Shown piece by piece: positions 8,551-16,600 of a stretch of DNA of 64,000 nt; within the stretch, counting starts at the first letter, position 1, and every line of letters starts with the position of its first letter. The notes below the pieces were generated by a model. It saw only the letters and a program-made list of their open reading frames with translations. It had not been told where the DNA came from and did no database searches. The stretch lies in NCBI RefSeq assembly GCF_004000825.1, contig NZ_BILZ01000007.1:62001-126000 (forward strand), given 5' to 3'. Source of the DNA: Paenibacillus kobensis NBRC 15729 (GTDB taxonomy: Bacteria > Bacillota > Bacilli > Paenibacillales > Paenibacillaceae). A program made the position numbers and the translations under genes.

Positions 8551-9165
8551 TTATCCGAATGACATAAAGGCACCGGAGAACGAACGGGAGAAATCATCGA
8601 TAGGGACACAATGATTGGCCCAATTATAATGCGTATTGAAGGACGGATGGTTAACGATAAAACAGTGCAGCAAGCCGTTCTTTCTCACTGCTCCGGTCAC
8701 TACTATTAAATGGCCTCCTGGCTGAATAACCTCGCCATTGCTGTCCAATTTCCCGCCATTAAAACGGGCCGAAACCGAAGCGATGCAAGGCCTATTGTTC
8801 TCGATCTCCGACAGGATGTCCGTGACGCTGCTTTGCCGGAAAGTCCGGCCTTTCACGTCATACCTGCCCGCGATGTCGACCAGGCCTTTATGGATCCATC
8901 CCCGGTCGCAGTAGGCTCCCGTCTCCACGCCTTCATACACGAGTTCACCGTATGATTTGCTTAGCGGCAGGCTTCGGTCAAGTTGAAAGCCGTCGATGAT
9001 CATTCGGACGCTTGCGATTCCGCAGCCGCGCACTTGCCAATGCTCAGCTTGTTCTTTGCTTTTGAAACCTTGAAGATTAGCGTCGTCCAGATCAACCTGC
9101 TGCGAATAGAACGGAATCGGATAAGAAACGGTTATCGTTTCAGTGAGCTCGTGTTGTGTTTCCAT
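8551..9165 (-). CDS. C39-like papain-fold protein
   Basis: A 204-residue protein of the peptidase_C39_2 type. It has the predicted nucleophile in VRGCGIASVRMIID, the catalytic His in GGHLIVVTGAV and an Asn in the FIVNHPSF strand. No signal peptide, membrane segment or ABC domain is present, so it is a free-standing cytosolic form rather than a bacteriocin exporter peptidase. The start METQHEL (9165) is preferred over the upstream start because GGAGG sits about 10 nt before it; the upstream extension looks like leader. Substrate unknown. Its neighbours (acetyltransferase, membrane protein) give no functional clue. Confidence 0.72.
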   Translation of the reverse strand: METQHELTETITVSYPIPFYSQQVDLDDANLQGFKSKEQAEHWQVRGCGIASVRMIIDGFQLDRSLPLSKSYGELVYEGVETGAYCDRGWIHKGLVDIAGRYDVKGRTFRQSSVTDILSEIENNRPCIASVSARFNGGKLDSNGEVIQPGGHLIVVTGAVRKNGLLHCFIVNHPSFNTHYNWANHCVPIDDFSRSFSGAFMSFG

Positions 9166-9260
9166 TGTCGAAAGACCTCCAGGTACGATAAGTATACGAA
9201 CATGCGTCATCTCAGCATATGCCTCAAATGAATATAACCGTTTGATGCATGTTGAAGCGG

Positions 9261-10322
9261 TTACTGTATTTGGTTCAGGTTCGAACAAGCGCCGGCGAAT
9301 GCTTCAGGCTCATCGAGCGTGAGATAGATGAAGGTGACTTGCCGAGGCTGAAACAGCAGCCCCTCCACAATGAACGGCTCGCGCAGCACAATGCAGACGT
9401 TAGCTGTACCGAGCATCGGTTCTGCAGAGTCGCGGCGCTGTTGCTTGGACGGCTTAAGCTCGATTCCGGTCTGTACGCTCGCAATAAGCGAATAGGGGAC
9501 ATCGGCTTGCAGGCGCAAGCCGTGCCGAATCTTTACGCTGCTACCCGTCAGACGAACCGGTTCGAGCGCGCTGCGGCGGCAATCCGCCCATATCAAGGCA
9601 ATCAGCCATACCGTGCCGAATGTCGCAATCCACGCTAACGTTTCAGACCACATACGGACGAACAGATGAACGACGACCGCTTCGAACAGCAGAACCTTCG
9701 TCAGAAGGGCGAATGTCACGAACAGTCCCGTTGTTCGATGATAGGTGAATACTTGTTCCCCCGGTCGGCTTTTTGGTACGACTGCCTTCCAAGAACCTAG
9801 CAAGTAGTAAAGAACGGACACATCATGCCGGATGTACGCTTTGAGCTTGCCCGGTCCGAGAACGGCAGCGAGTGCTTCCGGCAATGGTTGTCCAGATTCG
9901 GTCTGCTGCTGTTTGCGGAGCTTCCGATAGACCGATATGGCAGACCGCAGCTCCCAGCCGATAAACAGAGCTTCGACCGGAAGCAGGATGAGCTCGACGG
10001 TCCAGAGCGAGACTTGCATACGGTTGTGAAGCGATAGCCAAGCGATCACGGCGCCGAGCGCAGCCCAAGGCATAACTTTGGCGAGCGGAGCGGCGGCTGT
10101 TAAGACGGTCTTGCTCTGCCTTCTAGCGACGAGCCAGTAGAAAAGTAGAGGGACGATCACGATGAAGTCGATCATAACGGCGGCGGATAGCACCCAATCA
10201 GAGCCCGGCTGATGCTGAAGTGAAGGATTGCGAATGACTAAGTTGTCGAACGTATAAATGAATAGAGCAGCCAGTACAAAAATAAAGAACGGCCTGCGCG
10301 TATGCATACGCCATGCTGGCAT
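9261..10322 (-). CDS. Multipass membrane protein of unknown function
   Basis: A 353-residue protein with about six hydrophobic segments: near residues 12-30, 45-65, 82-100, 108-125, 205-225 and 235-255. A soluble C-terminal third (about 265-353) has alternating beta-strand character that might be a PH-like domain, as in many Bacillales membrane proteins (weak inference). ATG 10322 was chosen because AAGGAG lies 8 nt upstream; an in-frame TTG six bases earlier is less well placed. The promoter region holds a perfect palindrome (10347-10368). Confidence 0.65.
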   Translation of the reverse strand: MPAWRMHTRRPFFIFVLAALFIYTFDNLVIRNPSLQHQPGSDWVLSAAVMIDFIVIVPLLFYWLVARRQSKTVLTAAAPLAKVMPWAALGAVIAWLSLHNRMQVSLWTVELILLPVEALFIGWELRSAISVYRKLRKQQQTESGQPLPEALAAVLGPGKLKAYIRHDVSVLYYLLGSWKAVVPKSRPGEQVFTYHRTTGLFVTFALLTKVLLFEAVVVHLFVRMWSETLAWIATFGTVWLIALIWADCRRSALEPVRLTGSSVKIRHGLRLQADVPYSLIASVQTGIELKPSKQQRRDSAEPMLGTANVCIVLREPFIVEGLLFQPRQVTFIYLTLDEPEAFAGACSNLNQIQ

Positions 10323-10346
10323 GGACAATCACTCCTTGGAAAGAGG

Positions 10347-10368
10347 AATGGAATAAATTAATTCCATT
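10347..10368. promoter_or_regulatory. Perfect palindrome upstream of the membrane protein gene
   Basis: AATGGAAT-AAATTA-ATTCCATT, an 8-6-8 inverted repeat 25 bp before the start codon of the minus-strand membrane protein. No T tract follows, so an operator is more likely than a terminator. Confidence 0.5.
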
Positions 10369-10522
10369 TTACGACAGAGCTAGAACGTATTCTTGTTAAA
10401 CGTGTGAATAATGTGCGAGCATTTTATTCCGATGCCGTTGTCCTTTATAATGGAGTAGGTTCGAGGCTTTATACTAGCGGAGACGCCGTATTATTTTATA
10501 GAGAAAGGTTCGTGAACAGGAT

Positions 10523-11518
10523 ATGAAACTGCGTTGGGGCATTATCGGCTCTGCTAACATTGCTGTCAAATCGGTTATTCCGGCCATTCAGAAGTCGGAG
10601 CGGGGAGAAGTCGTCGCTATTGCAAGCCGCGGGATCGAGAAAGCGAAAGAAACGGCAGCTAAGCTGAACATACCAAAAGCATACGACTCGTATGAAGAGC
10701 TTGTCGCAGATCCGGAGATTGATGCGGTCTACATTCCGCTGCCGAACCATTTACATAAGGAATGGACGATAAAAGCGGCGCAAGCGGGCAAGCATGTGTT
10801 GTGCGAGAAGCCGGCATCGCTCAATGCGGAAGAAACGGCACAGATGGTCGAGGCCTGCAAGCAAGCCGGGGTCGTATTCGCGGAAGCGTTCATGTACCGT
10901 TACCATCCGCGCGTTCAGCGGGTGAAAGACATTATCGCATCGGGAGAAATCGGTGAGCTCCGCGCGATCAATGCAAGATTCACGTTCAATAACGCAGGAG
11001 AGATCGGTAACGTTCGTTATAAGTCGGAGTGGGGCGGCGGTTCCATCTATGACGTTGGCGTGTATCCGCTCAGCGCGGCGCGCTGGATTGTCGGCGCAGA
11101 GCCGGAAGCGGTGACGGTTCATGCGAAGTTCTCGGAGGCGCATGACGGCGTCGATATGATGTCGTCGGGCTTGGTTGAGTTCGCGGACGGCGTTGCTCTG
11201 ACGTTCGATTGCGGGATGTGGGCAATCTACCGCGAAGGGATCGAAATTCTCGGATCGGACGGACGGATTGAGCTGGTCGGCGCCTTCAAGGATAACTCGC
11301 CAATCGTCGTCTATACGAACAACGGCCGCCGGGAAGAAGGAGCAGCCGAATTCGAAGGTTTGGACACATACACGCTGCAAGCGGACGGGTTTGCGAAAGC
11401 GGTATTCGGGGAGGCAGCGCTGCCGTTCCCGGCAGAGGACTCGATTGCGAATATGCGTCTGGTCGATGCATGCTTGGCGTCCGCTCGTACCAAATCCCGT
11501 GTGCTCGTTCAACAATAG
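10523..11518 (+). CDS. Gfo/Idh/MocA-family NAD(P)-dependent sugar oxidoreductase
   Basis: A 331-residue dehydrogenase. The N-terminal Rossmann fold has GIIGSANIA (a GxGxxA variant with Ser) and the family motif CEKPASL, where the Lys is catalytic. AEAFMYRYHPRV and the C-terminal beta-sheet domain GGGSIYDVGVYPLSAARWIVG follow. The YRYHP segment resembles the D-xylose dehydrogenase / 1,5-anhydrofructose reductase subgroup of the family. It lies 26 bp upstream of the S41 protease gene, so the two could be cotranscribed. The exact sugar is unknown. Confidence 0.85.
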   Translation: MKLRWGIIGSANIAVKSVIPAIQKSERGEVVAIASRGIEKAKETAAKLNIPKAYDSYEELVADPEIDAVYIPLPNHLHKEWTIKAAQAGKHVLCEKPASLNAEETAQMVEACKQAGVVFAEAFMYRYHPRVQRVKDIIASGEIGELRAINARFTFNNAGEIGNVRYKSEWGGGSIYDVGVYPLSAARWIVGAEPEAVTVHAKFSEAHDGVDMMSSGLVEFADGVALTFDCGMWAIYREGIEILGSDGRIELVGAFKDNSPIVVYTNNGRREEGAAEFEGLDTYTLQADGFAKAVFGEAALPFPAEDSIANMRLVDACLASARTKSRVLVQQ

Positions 11519-11544
11519 GACAATTGAGAAAGCTGGTTTGAAGA

Positions 11545-12984
11545 ATGAAAATATTTGCCTCGCAATTGGCACGTCAGCGGTTTATCGTATTCTGTCTGCT
11601 GGGTGCCCTCGCATCGGGCGCCGCAGGCTTCTTCATCGGCGTTATGTGGTTGAAAGAACGGCATCCGATTATGAAGGAGCCGACGTTCAACAACTTATCC
11701 GCTTCGTATAACGAGATTATGAGCAGTTATTTGAACGGCGCAGAGCCAAAGGCGCTTATCGACGGAGCGGCCGAGGGCATGGTGCAGTCGCTCAAGGATA
11801 AGTATTCCCGCTATATGATCGGAGAATCTGGCGAGGCTTATGTGCAAAATTACGAAAGCGAAGTCGTCGGAGTAGGCATTCAGCTCCGCGTAGAGGAAGC
11901 GGCGTTTATCGTCGACTCCGTCATTAAAGATTCGCCAGCGGAGAAGGCCGGGCTGAAGCCGGAGGACACGCTTCTCGCCGTTGACGGCACGTCAGTGAAG
12001 GGAATCGCGATGGATAAGCTCGTCGAGATGCTTCGGGGGGAGAAGGGGACGAAAGTGACGGTTTCGGTCCAACGTCCTAACCGCTCCGAGCCGATTCAAG
12101 TCTCGATGACCCGCGCTGCCATCCCTGTCATGACCGTTGCGCACGAGATGAAACCGGACGGAATCGGTTATATCGCCATCAGCCGGTTCGCACAGAAGAC
12201 GGCAGAGCAATTCGAAGATGCGGTCGCCGATCTGAACAAGCAGGGAATGAAAGGGCTGCTGCTCGATCTGCGCAGCAATCCAGGCGGTCTGCTTGTACCG
12301 ACGGTTGCGATCGCGAACCGTCTCATTCCTAAAGACCGTGTCATTCTGCAGGTCGTCTCCAAGGACGAGGCGGATGTGCACACATACAAGTCGGCTCAAA
12401 AAGAGCCTTGGACGATCCCGATCGTCGTGCTTACGAATCGCCATTCCGCAAGTGCGGCCGAGGTGCTTACCGCTGCGCTTAAGGAGTCGGCAGGAGCGAT
12501 CGTCGTCGGTGAGACGACGTATGGCAAAGGTGTCGTTCAGCGGTTCAGCCAATTCCCGGACCAGTCGGTGCTCAGCCTGACGGAAGCGCAGTGGCGGACG
12601 CCGAAGGGCAACTGGATTAACGGCAAAGGCGTCGAGCCTGACCGCAAAGTAACGCTGCCGGCTTACACCGAGTTGCCGGCCTTGCCTTCCGGCACGGTCA
12701 TGAAGCGCGGCGATTACGGAGATTCGGTCAAAACGCTGCAGCAGATGCTCGCCGCACTCGGCTATGATCTGCAAAGCGCTACTGACGGCGTATTCGACGA
12801 AGCAACCGAGTCGGCTGTCCTTCGCCTCCAACAGGCGCAGTCGATCGCACCGGCGAACGGTCAAGCTGGAGACAGCACGATGAACCAGGTGACCGAGCTT
12901 CTCCGCGACAAGCTGGAGAACGAGGACTATCAAATGCAAGAGGGAACGAAGGAACTCAAATCATCGCTGTCGTCGTCGCAGTAA
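11545..12984 (+). CDS. S41 carboxy-terminal processing protease with PDZ and peptidoglycan-binding domains
   Basis: A membrane-anchored CtpA/CtpB-type serine protease acting outside the membrane. The order is: N-terminal signal anchor (about 12-34); PDZ domain (about 95-175, IVDSVIKDSPAEKAGLKPEDTLLAVDG); S41 catalytic core with the Ser in TNRHSASAAEVL and the Lys in GETTYGKGVVQ; and a C-terminal PG_binding_1 domain (about 385-450, MKRGDYGDSVKTLQQMLAALGYD). At 479 residues the length is normal. In Bacillus, CtpB activates sigma-K during sporulation; a similar role here is inference. The ribosome site is weak (GAAGA). Confidence 0.9.
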   Translation: MKIFASQLARQRFIVFCLLGALASGAAGFFIGVMWLKERHPIMKEPTFNNLSASYNEIMSSYLNGAEPKALIDGAAEGMVQSLKDKYSRYMIGESGEAYVQNYESEVVGVGIQLRVEEAAFIVDSVIKDSPAEKAGLKPEDTLLAVDGTSVKGIAMDKLVEMLRGEKGTKVTVSVQRPNRSEPIQVSMTRAAIPVMTVAHEMKPDGIGYIAISRFAQKTAEQFEDAVADLNKQGMKGLLLDLRSNPGGLLVPTVAIANRLIPKDRVILQVVSKDEADVHTYKSAQKEPWTIPIVVLTNRHSASAAEVLTAALKESAGAIVVGETTYGKGVVQRFSQFPDQSVLSLTEAQWRTPKGNWINGKGVEPDRKVTLPAYTELPALPSGTVMKRGDYGDSVKTLQQMLAALGYDLQSATDGVFDEATESAVLRLQQAQSIAPANGQAGDSTMNQVTELLRDKLENEDYQMQEGTKELKSSLSSSQ

Positions 12985-12993
12985 CTGAGATGC

Positions 12994-13445
12994 TGCGCAA
13001 ACGAATGTTTCTTCCGATCGCTGGAGTCGTCGCTGTAACTGAGGTACTACGCAAACGAATGTTTCTTACGAGCGCTGTTGTTTTCGGATTCCTTGAACAA
13101 TGAAATCATGGTTGGAATCCGAAAACAAAGGCGCCCACAAGCTTTCCGGAGGAAAGCTGCTTCGAAAGCATATGCTTCGTTTCTCCAGAAATCATTCGTC
13201 TGCTCCGTCTCTCGTTACAGCTCCTCCTTAGGTTTTAAAAGCGGCGCCCCGAATACATGGGGCGCCGTATTGTTTATAAGGTCATCGAAGTATCTGAGAA
13301 CTGCGCAGACGAATGTTTCCTCCGTTGGAATCCGAAAACAAAGGCGAGCTACAAGCTTTCCGGAGGAAAGCTGCTTCGAAAGCATATGCTTTGTTTCTAC
13401 AGAAATCGTTCGTCTGCTCCGTCCCCGCTACAGCTCCTCCTTGGG
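12994..13445. repeat. Cluster of family-C repeats (121-bp direct repeat with palindromic arms)
   Basis: Two 121-bp copies (13111-13231 and 13324-13444) start GTTGGAATCCGAAAACAAAG and end CTCCTCCTT-GG. They share AGCTTTCC-GGA-GGAAAGCT hairpins and an AGCATATGCT palindrome. Copy 1 is preceded by TTGTTTTCGGATTCC (13077), which pairs with GGAATCCGAAAACAA (13114). Ends of the type GCAAACGAATGTTTCTT occur at about 13001, 13052 and 13303, with reverse complements near the 3' ends. The ORFs across this stretch are repeat translation, not genes. Confidence 0.75.
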
Positions 13446-13497
13446 CTTGGACTTAATCGAACAAAGGTTGGCTCATTACCTTCAAATCCGACGGGAA

Positions 13498-13690
13498 GCA
13501 GCGGGTGAAGAGCATTTACCATATCCAGAACTCAACAGCTACCACTGCCGCCTTAAAATGGATGGATCGCTTTAAGGCGTTGTGATCAAGTATGTGCAGT
13601 TACTTGGCTTGGTTCCGCTACGTAGACAGCAAGGAATACGAATATTCGGCGTCGAACAAGAAACAAATACATCAAATCAATTTTAAAAAG
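13498..13690 (+). pseudogene. Decayed transposase C-terminus (IS1595/ISXO2-like)
   Basis: Reading different frames piecewise gives SIYHIQN, then ELNSYHCRLK, then KWMDRFK, then GVVIKYV, then YLAWFRYVDSKEY. Together these match the conserved C-terminal block of ISXO2-like transposases (HIQN-N-YHSRLK-WM-RF-GV-TKYL-NYL-WFR). At least three frameshifts and an in-frame stop break it, and the upstream catalytic part is missing. It sits between the family-C repeats and an AT-rich acetyltransferase, marking an old insertion site. Confidence 0.65.
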
Positions 13691-13702
13691 AGGGGATAGG
13701 CT

Positions 13703-14164
13703 ATGACTTCGTATCAAATAAAGAAATTAAATCTCGAAGACTATAATAAATGTAGTAATATTTGGGATATGGAAAAACAACCAAAAATGACGAAGATGTT
13801 TTATGATGAATTAGTAAGTGGTAACAGAGTTACTTTTATTTATTTAGAAAATAACGAGTTTTTAGGAGAGGGTTCGTTAGTTTTTAGAAACAATGACCCA
13901 GATTATACTATTCAAGATAAACGAATTTATCTATCTCGTATGATTGTAAAAGAAGAATATCGCAATCGTGGAATAGGTGGCATTATTCTTGATTATTTGA
14001 TTGATTATGCTCAACAACTTGGGTACGAGGATATAGCACTCGGTGTTGATACAGATAACTTGAATGCAAGACATCTATATGAAAAGAAGGGATTTACAAA
14101 CGTATTGTTTATTGGTAAGGACGAATATGGTGAATATGTAAAGCTCCTGAAAAAATTAAAATAG
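13703..14164 (+). CDS. GNAT acetyltransferase, AT-rich, probably acquired
   Basis: A 153-residue GNAT protein with the acetyl-CoA loop YLSRMIVKEEYRNRGIGGIILDYLIDYAQ and the motif B region LGVDTDNLNARHLYEKKGF. The AGAGGGGATAGG ribosome site is close to the ATG. Codon use is strikingly different from its neighbours (many AAA, ATT, TAT and TTA codons in a GC-rich region), and it directly follows a transposase remnant, so horizontal acquisition is likely. The substrate is unknown; small Bacillales GNATs of this build include antibiotic and peptide acetyltransferases. Confidence 0.8.
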   Translation: MTSYQIKKLNLEDYNKCSNIWDMEKQPKMTKMFYDELVSGNRVTFIYLENNEFLGEGSLVFRNNDPDYTIQDKRIYLSRMIVKEEYRNRGIGGIILDYLIDYAQQLGYEDIALGVDTDNLNARHLYEKKGFTNVLFIGKDEYGEYVKLLKKLK

Positions 14165-14295
14165 ACAACATATATCAAACGTACCGCGGAGTTAATCGGC
14201 TAACATACTTCCCGCCGATTCTCGATACCCTTATATTACATCAAGGAATGTGTGAACTTTGTCGGGCGATAATTTCCGCAAAGGAGAGTAGTCGA

Positions 14296-15150
14296 ATGGG
14301 ACCGTTTGCGAATGATTTGCTAAAGAACAAAGTCGTTCTCATTACAGGAGGCGCGACCGGCCTTGGTCGTGCCATGGGGGAAATGTTCCTGGAACTAGGG
14401 GCGTTCCTTGCGATCGCCGGCCGCCGCGAGGACGTGCTGAAGCAAGCAGCCGAAGAGATGAACGGGGAAGAGAACAAAGTGTTCTATAAATGTTGCGACG
14501 TCCGGGACCCTACCCAAATTCAGGAGCTTGTGGATGCGGTGGAGCAGCATTTCGGACACATCGACGTGCTTGTCAACAATGCGGCGGGCAACTTCATCAG
14601 CCCAACCGAACGACTCTCTCACCGGGCTGTCGACGCGGTGCTGAACATCGTGCTGCACGGTACGTTTTATTCGACATTGGAAATCGGCAAAAGGTGGATT
14701 GAGCAAGGGCGCGGGGGCACCATGCTCAACATCGTGACCACTTACGCTTCCAACGGCTCGGCTTTCGTTGTGCCGTCTGCGGCTGCCAAGGCGGGCGTAT
14801 TGGCGTTGACCCGCTCGCTTGCGGTGGAATGGGCGCGCCACGGCATCCGTCAGGTTGCCATCGCGCCAGGCCCCTTCCCTACGGAAGGAGCCTGGTCGAG
14901 GCTTTCTCCCACTCCCGAGCTAGAAGAGAAGATGATTAACCGCATTCCGCTACGGCGGGTAGGGAACAAGGAAGAACTCGCCCATCTGGCTGCCTATTTG
15001 ATCTCCGATTACGCAGCCTACATGAACGGTGAAGTCGTCACCATTGACGGAGGAGAGTGGCTGCAAGGCGCCGGCCAATTTAATGATTTGCTCGAGCTTA
15101 CCGAGCAGCAGTGGGATCAGCTTGCTGAGCTGACGCGGAAAGGCAAATAA
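14296..15150 (+). CDS. fadH: 2,4-dienoyl-CoA reductase-like short-chain dehydrogenase
   Basis: A 284-residue SDR resembling Bacillus YkuF/FadH, which reduces 2,4-dienoyl-CoA intermediates in unsaturated fatty acid oxidation. The Rossmann motif is TGGATGLG, followed by DVRDP and VNNAAGNF. The usual catalytic Tyr of YxxxK is replaced by Ser in VPSAAAKAGVLALTRSLAVEW, the substitution typical of dienoyl-CoA reductases, which use a different proton donor. The start at 14296 is set by AAGGAG 9 nt upstream; an earlier in-frame start at 14248 lacks one. It is followed by a terminator and stands as a single gene. Confidence 0.8.
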   Translation: MGPFANDLLKNKVVLITGGATGLGRAMGEMFLELGAFLAIAGRREDVLKQAAEEMNGEENKVFYKCCDVRDPTQIQELVDAVEQHFGHIDVLVNNAAGNFISPTERLSHRAVDAVLNIVLHGTFYSTLEIGKRWIEQGRGGTMLNIVTTYASNGSAFVVPSAAAKAGVLALTRSLAVEWARHGIRQVAIAPGPFPTEGAWSRLSPTPELEEKMINRIPLRRVGNKEELAHLAAYLISDYAAYMNGEVVTIDGGEWLQGAGQFNDLLELTEQQWDQLAELTRKGK

Positions 15151-15182
15151 CGAGGGGGAACGATATTGAATAAGGATACTGC

Positions 15183-15214
15183 GGCAGTCGATCGTACAAT
15201 CGGCTGCCTCTTTT
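15183..15214 (+). terminator. Intrinsic terminator after the dienoyl-CoA reductase-like gene
   Basis: GGCAGtCGAT-cgtaca-ATCGgCTGCC stem followed by TCTTTT. Confidence 0.8.
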
Positions 15215-15299
15215 ATTCATCTAGCGGGGAGGATAGCATATTTAAATTCGCGAATAGCTAAACATTGCGAATTCACGAAGTTTTTAGGAGGCACCTAAA

Positions 15300-15878
15300 A
15301 TGAGTCAAACAGGAGACAACGTAGAAGTTGGGTTGATTTATGTTCGCTTCTGGAGAAGAGTTCTGGCAAAAATCGTTGAAACGATTGTTGTTATTGTTCC
15401 AGTATCGGTTACCTATACGATAGCTACACATATCTCGGCATGGACAAAATCGGTGCTGCCTTTTGTTATTTACACAGTCCTTGCAATACTGTCTGTTGTA
15501 TATTTTACCGTTCGTTACGGAGGGACACCGGGAAAACTGATTTTAAAGATGCGGATCGTTGATCGAAATGGGAATCGGTTAAAAATCGGGAATGCACTTA
15601 TGAGAAATCTCTTTTATGTAATTTACTTACTTCAGTTAATTTACATTATTAGCCGTGGAATTTCGGAACAGGTCGACATGAAGGAAATCAATCACTACAT
15701 AAATGTCACGTCTCAATCTTCTATAATGTATAACATCATTTTATGGATTACGATTGTGGATCAGTTGTTTGTTTTGTTCAATAAGAAGAGAAGAAGTATT
15801 CAAGACCTTCTCGGACAAAGCTATGTGGTTGATGTCCGCGGACAGAGCAAGACTGCATCCAAGGATACGAGTTTATGA
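15300..15878 (+). CDS. RDD-family membrane protein
   Basis: A 192-residue integral membrane protein. The N-terminus has the RDD-type pattern YVRFWRRVLAKIVETIVVI. Hydrophobic segments lie near 20-40, 50-70, 100-125 and 140-160. The second family signature is YGGTPGKLILKMRIVDRNG, and the C-terminal FNKKRRSIQDLLGQSYVVD is the usual RDD ending. AGGAGG lies 8 nt before the ATG. It is somewhat AT-richer than its surroundings. Function in the family is poorly defined (some members are linked to ion or osmotic stress). Confidence 0.82.
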   Translation: MSQTGDNVEVGLIYVRFWRRVLAKIVETIVVIVPVSVTYTIATHISAWTKSVLPFVIYTVLAILSVVYFTVRYGGTPGKLILKMRIVDRNGNRLKIGNALMRNLFYVIYLLQLIYIISRGISEQVDMKEINHYINVTSQSSIMYNIILWITIVDQLFVLFNKKRRSIQDLLGQSYVVDVRGQSKTASKDTSL

Positions 15879-16013
15879 CTGTTTCAAGACGGAAAGTAAA
15901 GTCTCGTAAGCTGACGGAGAACGTTAGCATATTATTCAACAAGGTTTATGACTCGAGAAACCTTGAGGATTAAACCTGTTTAGTCTAAGACTCTTATTGT
16001 AAGATCGCATAAC

Positions 16014-16047
16014 AAGCGGCGCTCCGAGACCCAAAGGAGCGCCGCTT
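16014..16047 (+). terminator. Terminator-like hairpin after the RDD gene
   Basis: AAGCGGCGCTCC-gagaccaaa-type loop-GGAGCGCCGCTT followed by CGTTTATTT. It lies about 135 bp after the stop. Confidence 0.65.
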
Positions 16048-16090
16048 CGTTTATTTCACTTATTATACGCGCCGCCAAAGTATATAAAAA

Positions 16091-16360
16091 AGTAACGTGA
16101 CGGCAACCGCCAGCGGAGGGGGCAGAATCATGCTGAAGAAGCGTCAGCGCTCGCCTTTCGGATTGTTACATTGTGACGATCTTATAAGATCAGACAATCC
16201 GAGGACAACAGCGATCGTAATGATCTGCCGCCGGAGCGCGGCCGCACAAGGGACCAAAGCGAAGCAAAGGCGGCGCCCGGAATTAGGCCGGGTGCCGCCA
16301 GAGTATATAAAAAAAAGTAACGTGACGGCAACCGCCAGCGGAGGGGGCAGAATCATGCTG
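16091..16360. repeat. Perfect 45-bp direct repeat
   Basis: Bases 16091-16135 and 16316-16360 are identical, beginning AGTAACGTGACGGCAACCGC. The preceding GCCGCCA-AGTATATAAAAA is also nearly identical. Each copy leads into a family-B palindrome. The GC-rich hairpin GGCGGCGCCCGG / CCGGGTGCCGCC (about 16269-16299) lies between them. Confidence 0.85.
16121..16229. repeat. Family-B palindromic element, copy 1
   Basis: About 109 bp with outer arms GGCAGAATCAT / ATGATCTGCC and an inner stem CGGATTGT / ACAATCCG around a variable middle. It contains the shared strings TCGCCTTT and ACAACAGCGATCGTAA. Related copies are at 16346-16462 and 42947-43067. Confidence 0.7.
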
Positions 16361-16462
16361 TAGAAGCGACAGCGTTCGCCTTTGTCACCGGATTGCTACC
16401 TTACAGCGGTCTAATGAGATCGAGCAATCCGGTGACAACAGCGATCGTAAGCATGATTCTGT
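16346..16462. repeat. Family-B palindromic element, copy 2
   Basis: About 117 bp with outer arms GGCAGAATCATGCT / AGCATGATTCTG and an inner stem CCGGATTGCT / AGCAATCCGG. The right arm (CGATCGTAAGCATG-A/T-TCTG-CACCGCAGCAAA) is duplicated once more at about 16519-16560. Confidence 0.75.
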
Positions 16463-16574
16463 CACCGCAGCAAACGCCCAACACAATGTTTCGGTCAGCT
16501 GCAACGAAGCGACCTCACGCGATCGTAAGCATGAATCTGCCACCGCAGCAAAGGCCCAACAAATATAAAAAAAA

Positions 16575-16593
16575 GGCGCCCGTATTGGGCGCC
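16575..16593 (-). terminator. Intrinsic terminator of ltaS
   Basis: Perfect stem GGCGCCC-gtatt-GGGCGCC. On the minus strand it is followed by a long T run (A run at 16566-16574 on the plus strand). It begins 8 bp after the ltaS stop. Confidence 0.9.
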
Positions 16594-16600
16594 GTTCGCG

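Noticed and set aside
13078-13575. Open frames over the 121-bp repeats as genes
   Set aside because: The reading frames consist of the repeats themselves and have no start signals; the transposase remnant overlaps their end in other frames.
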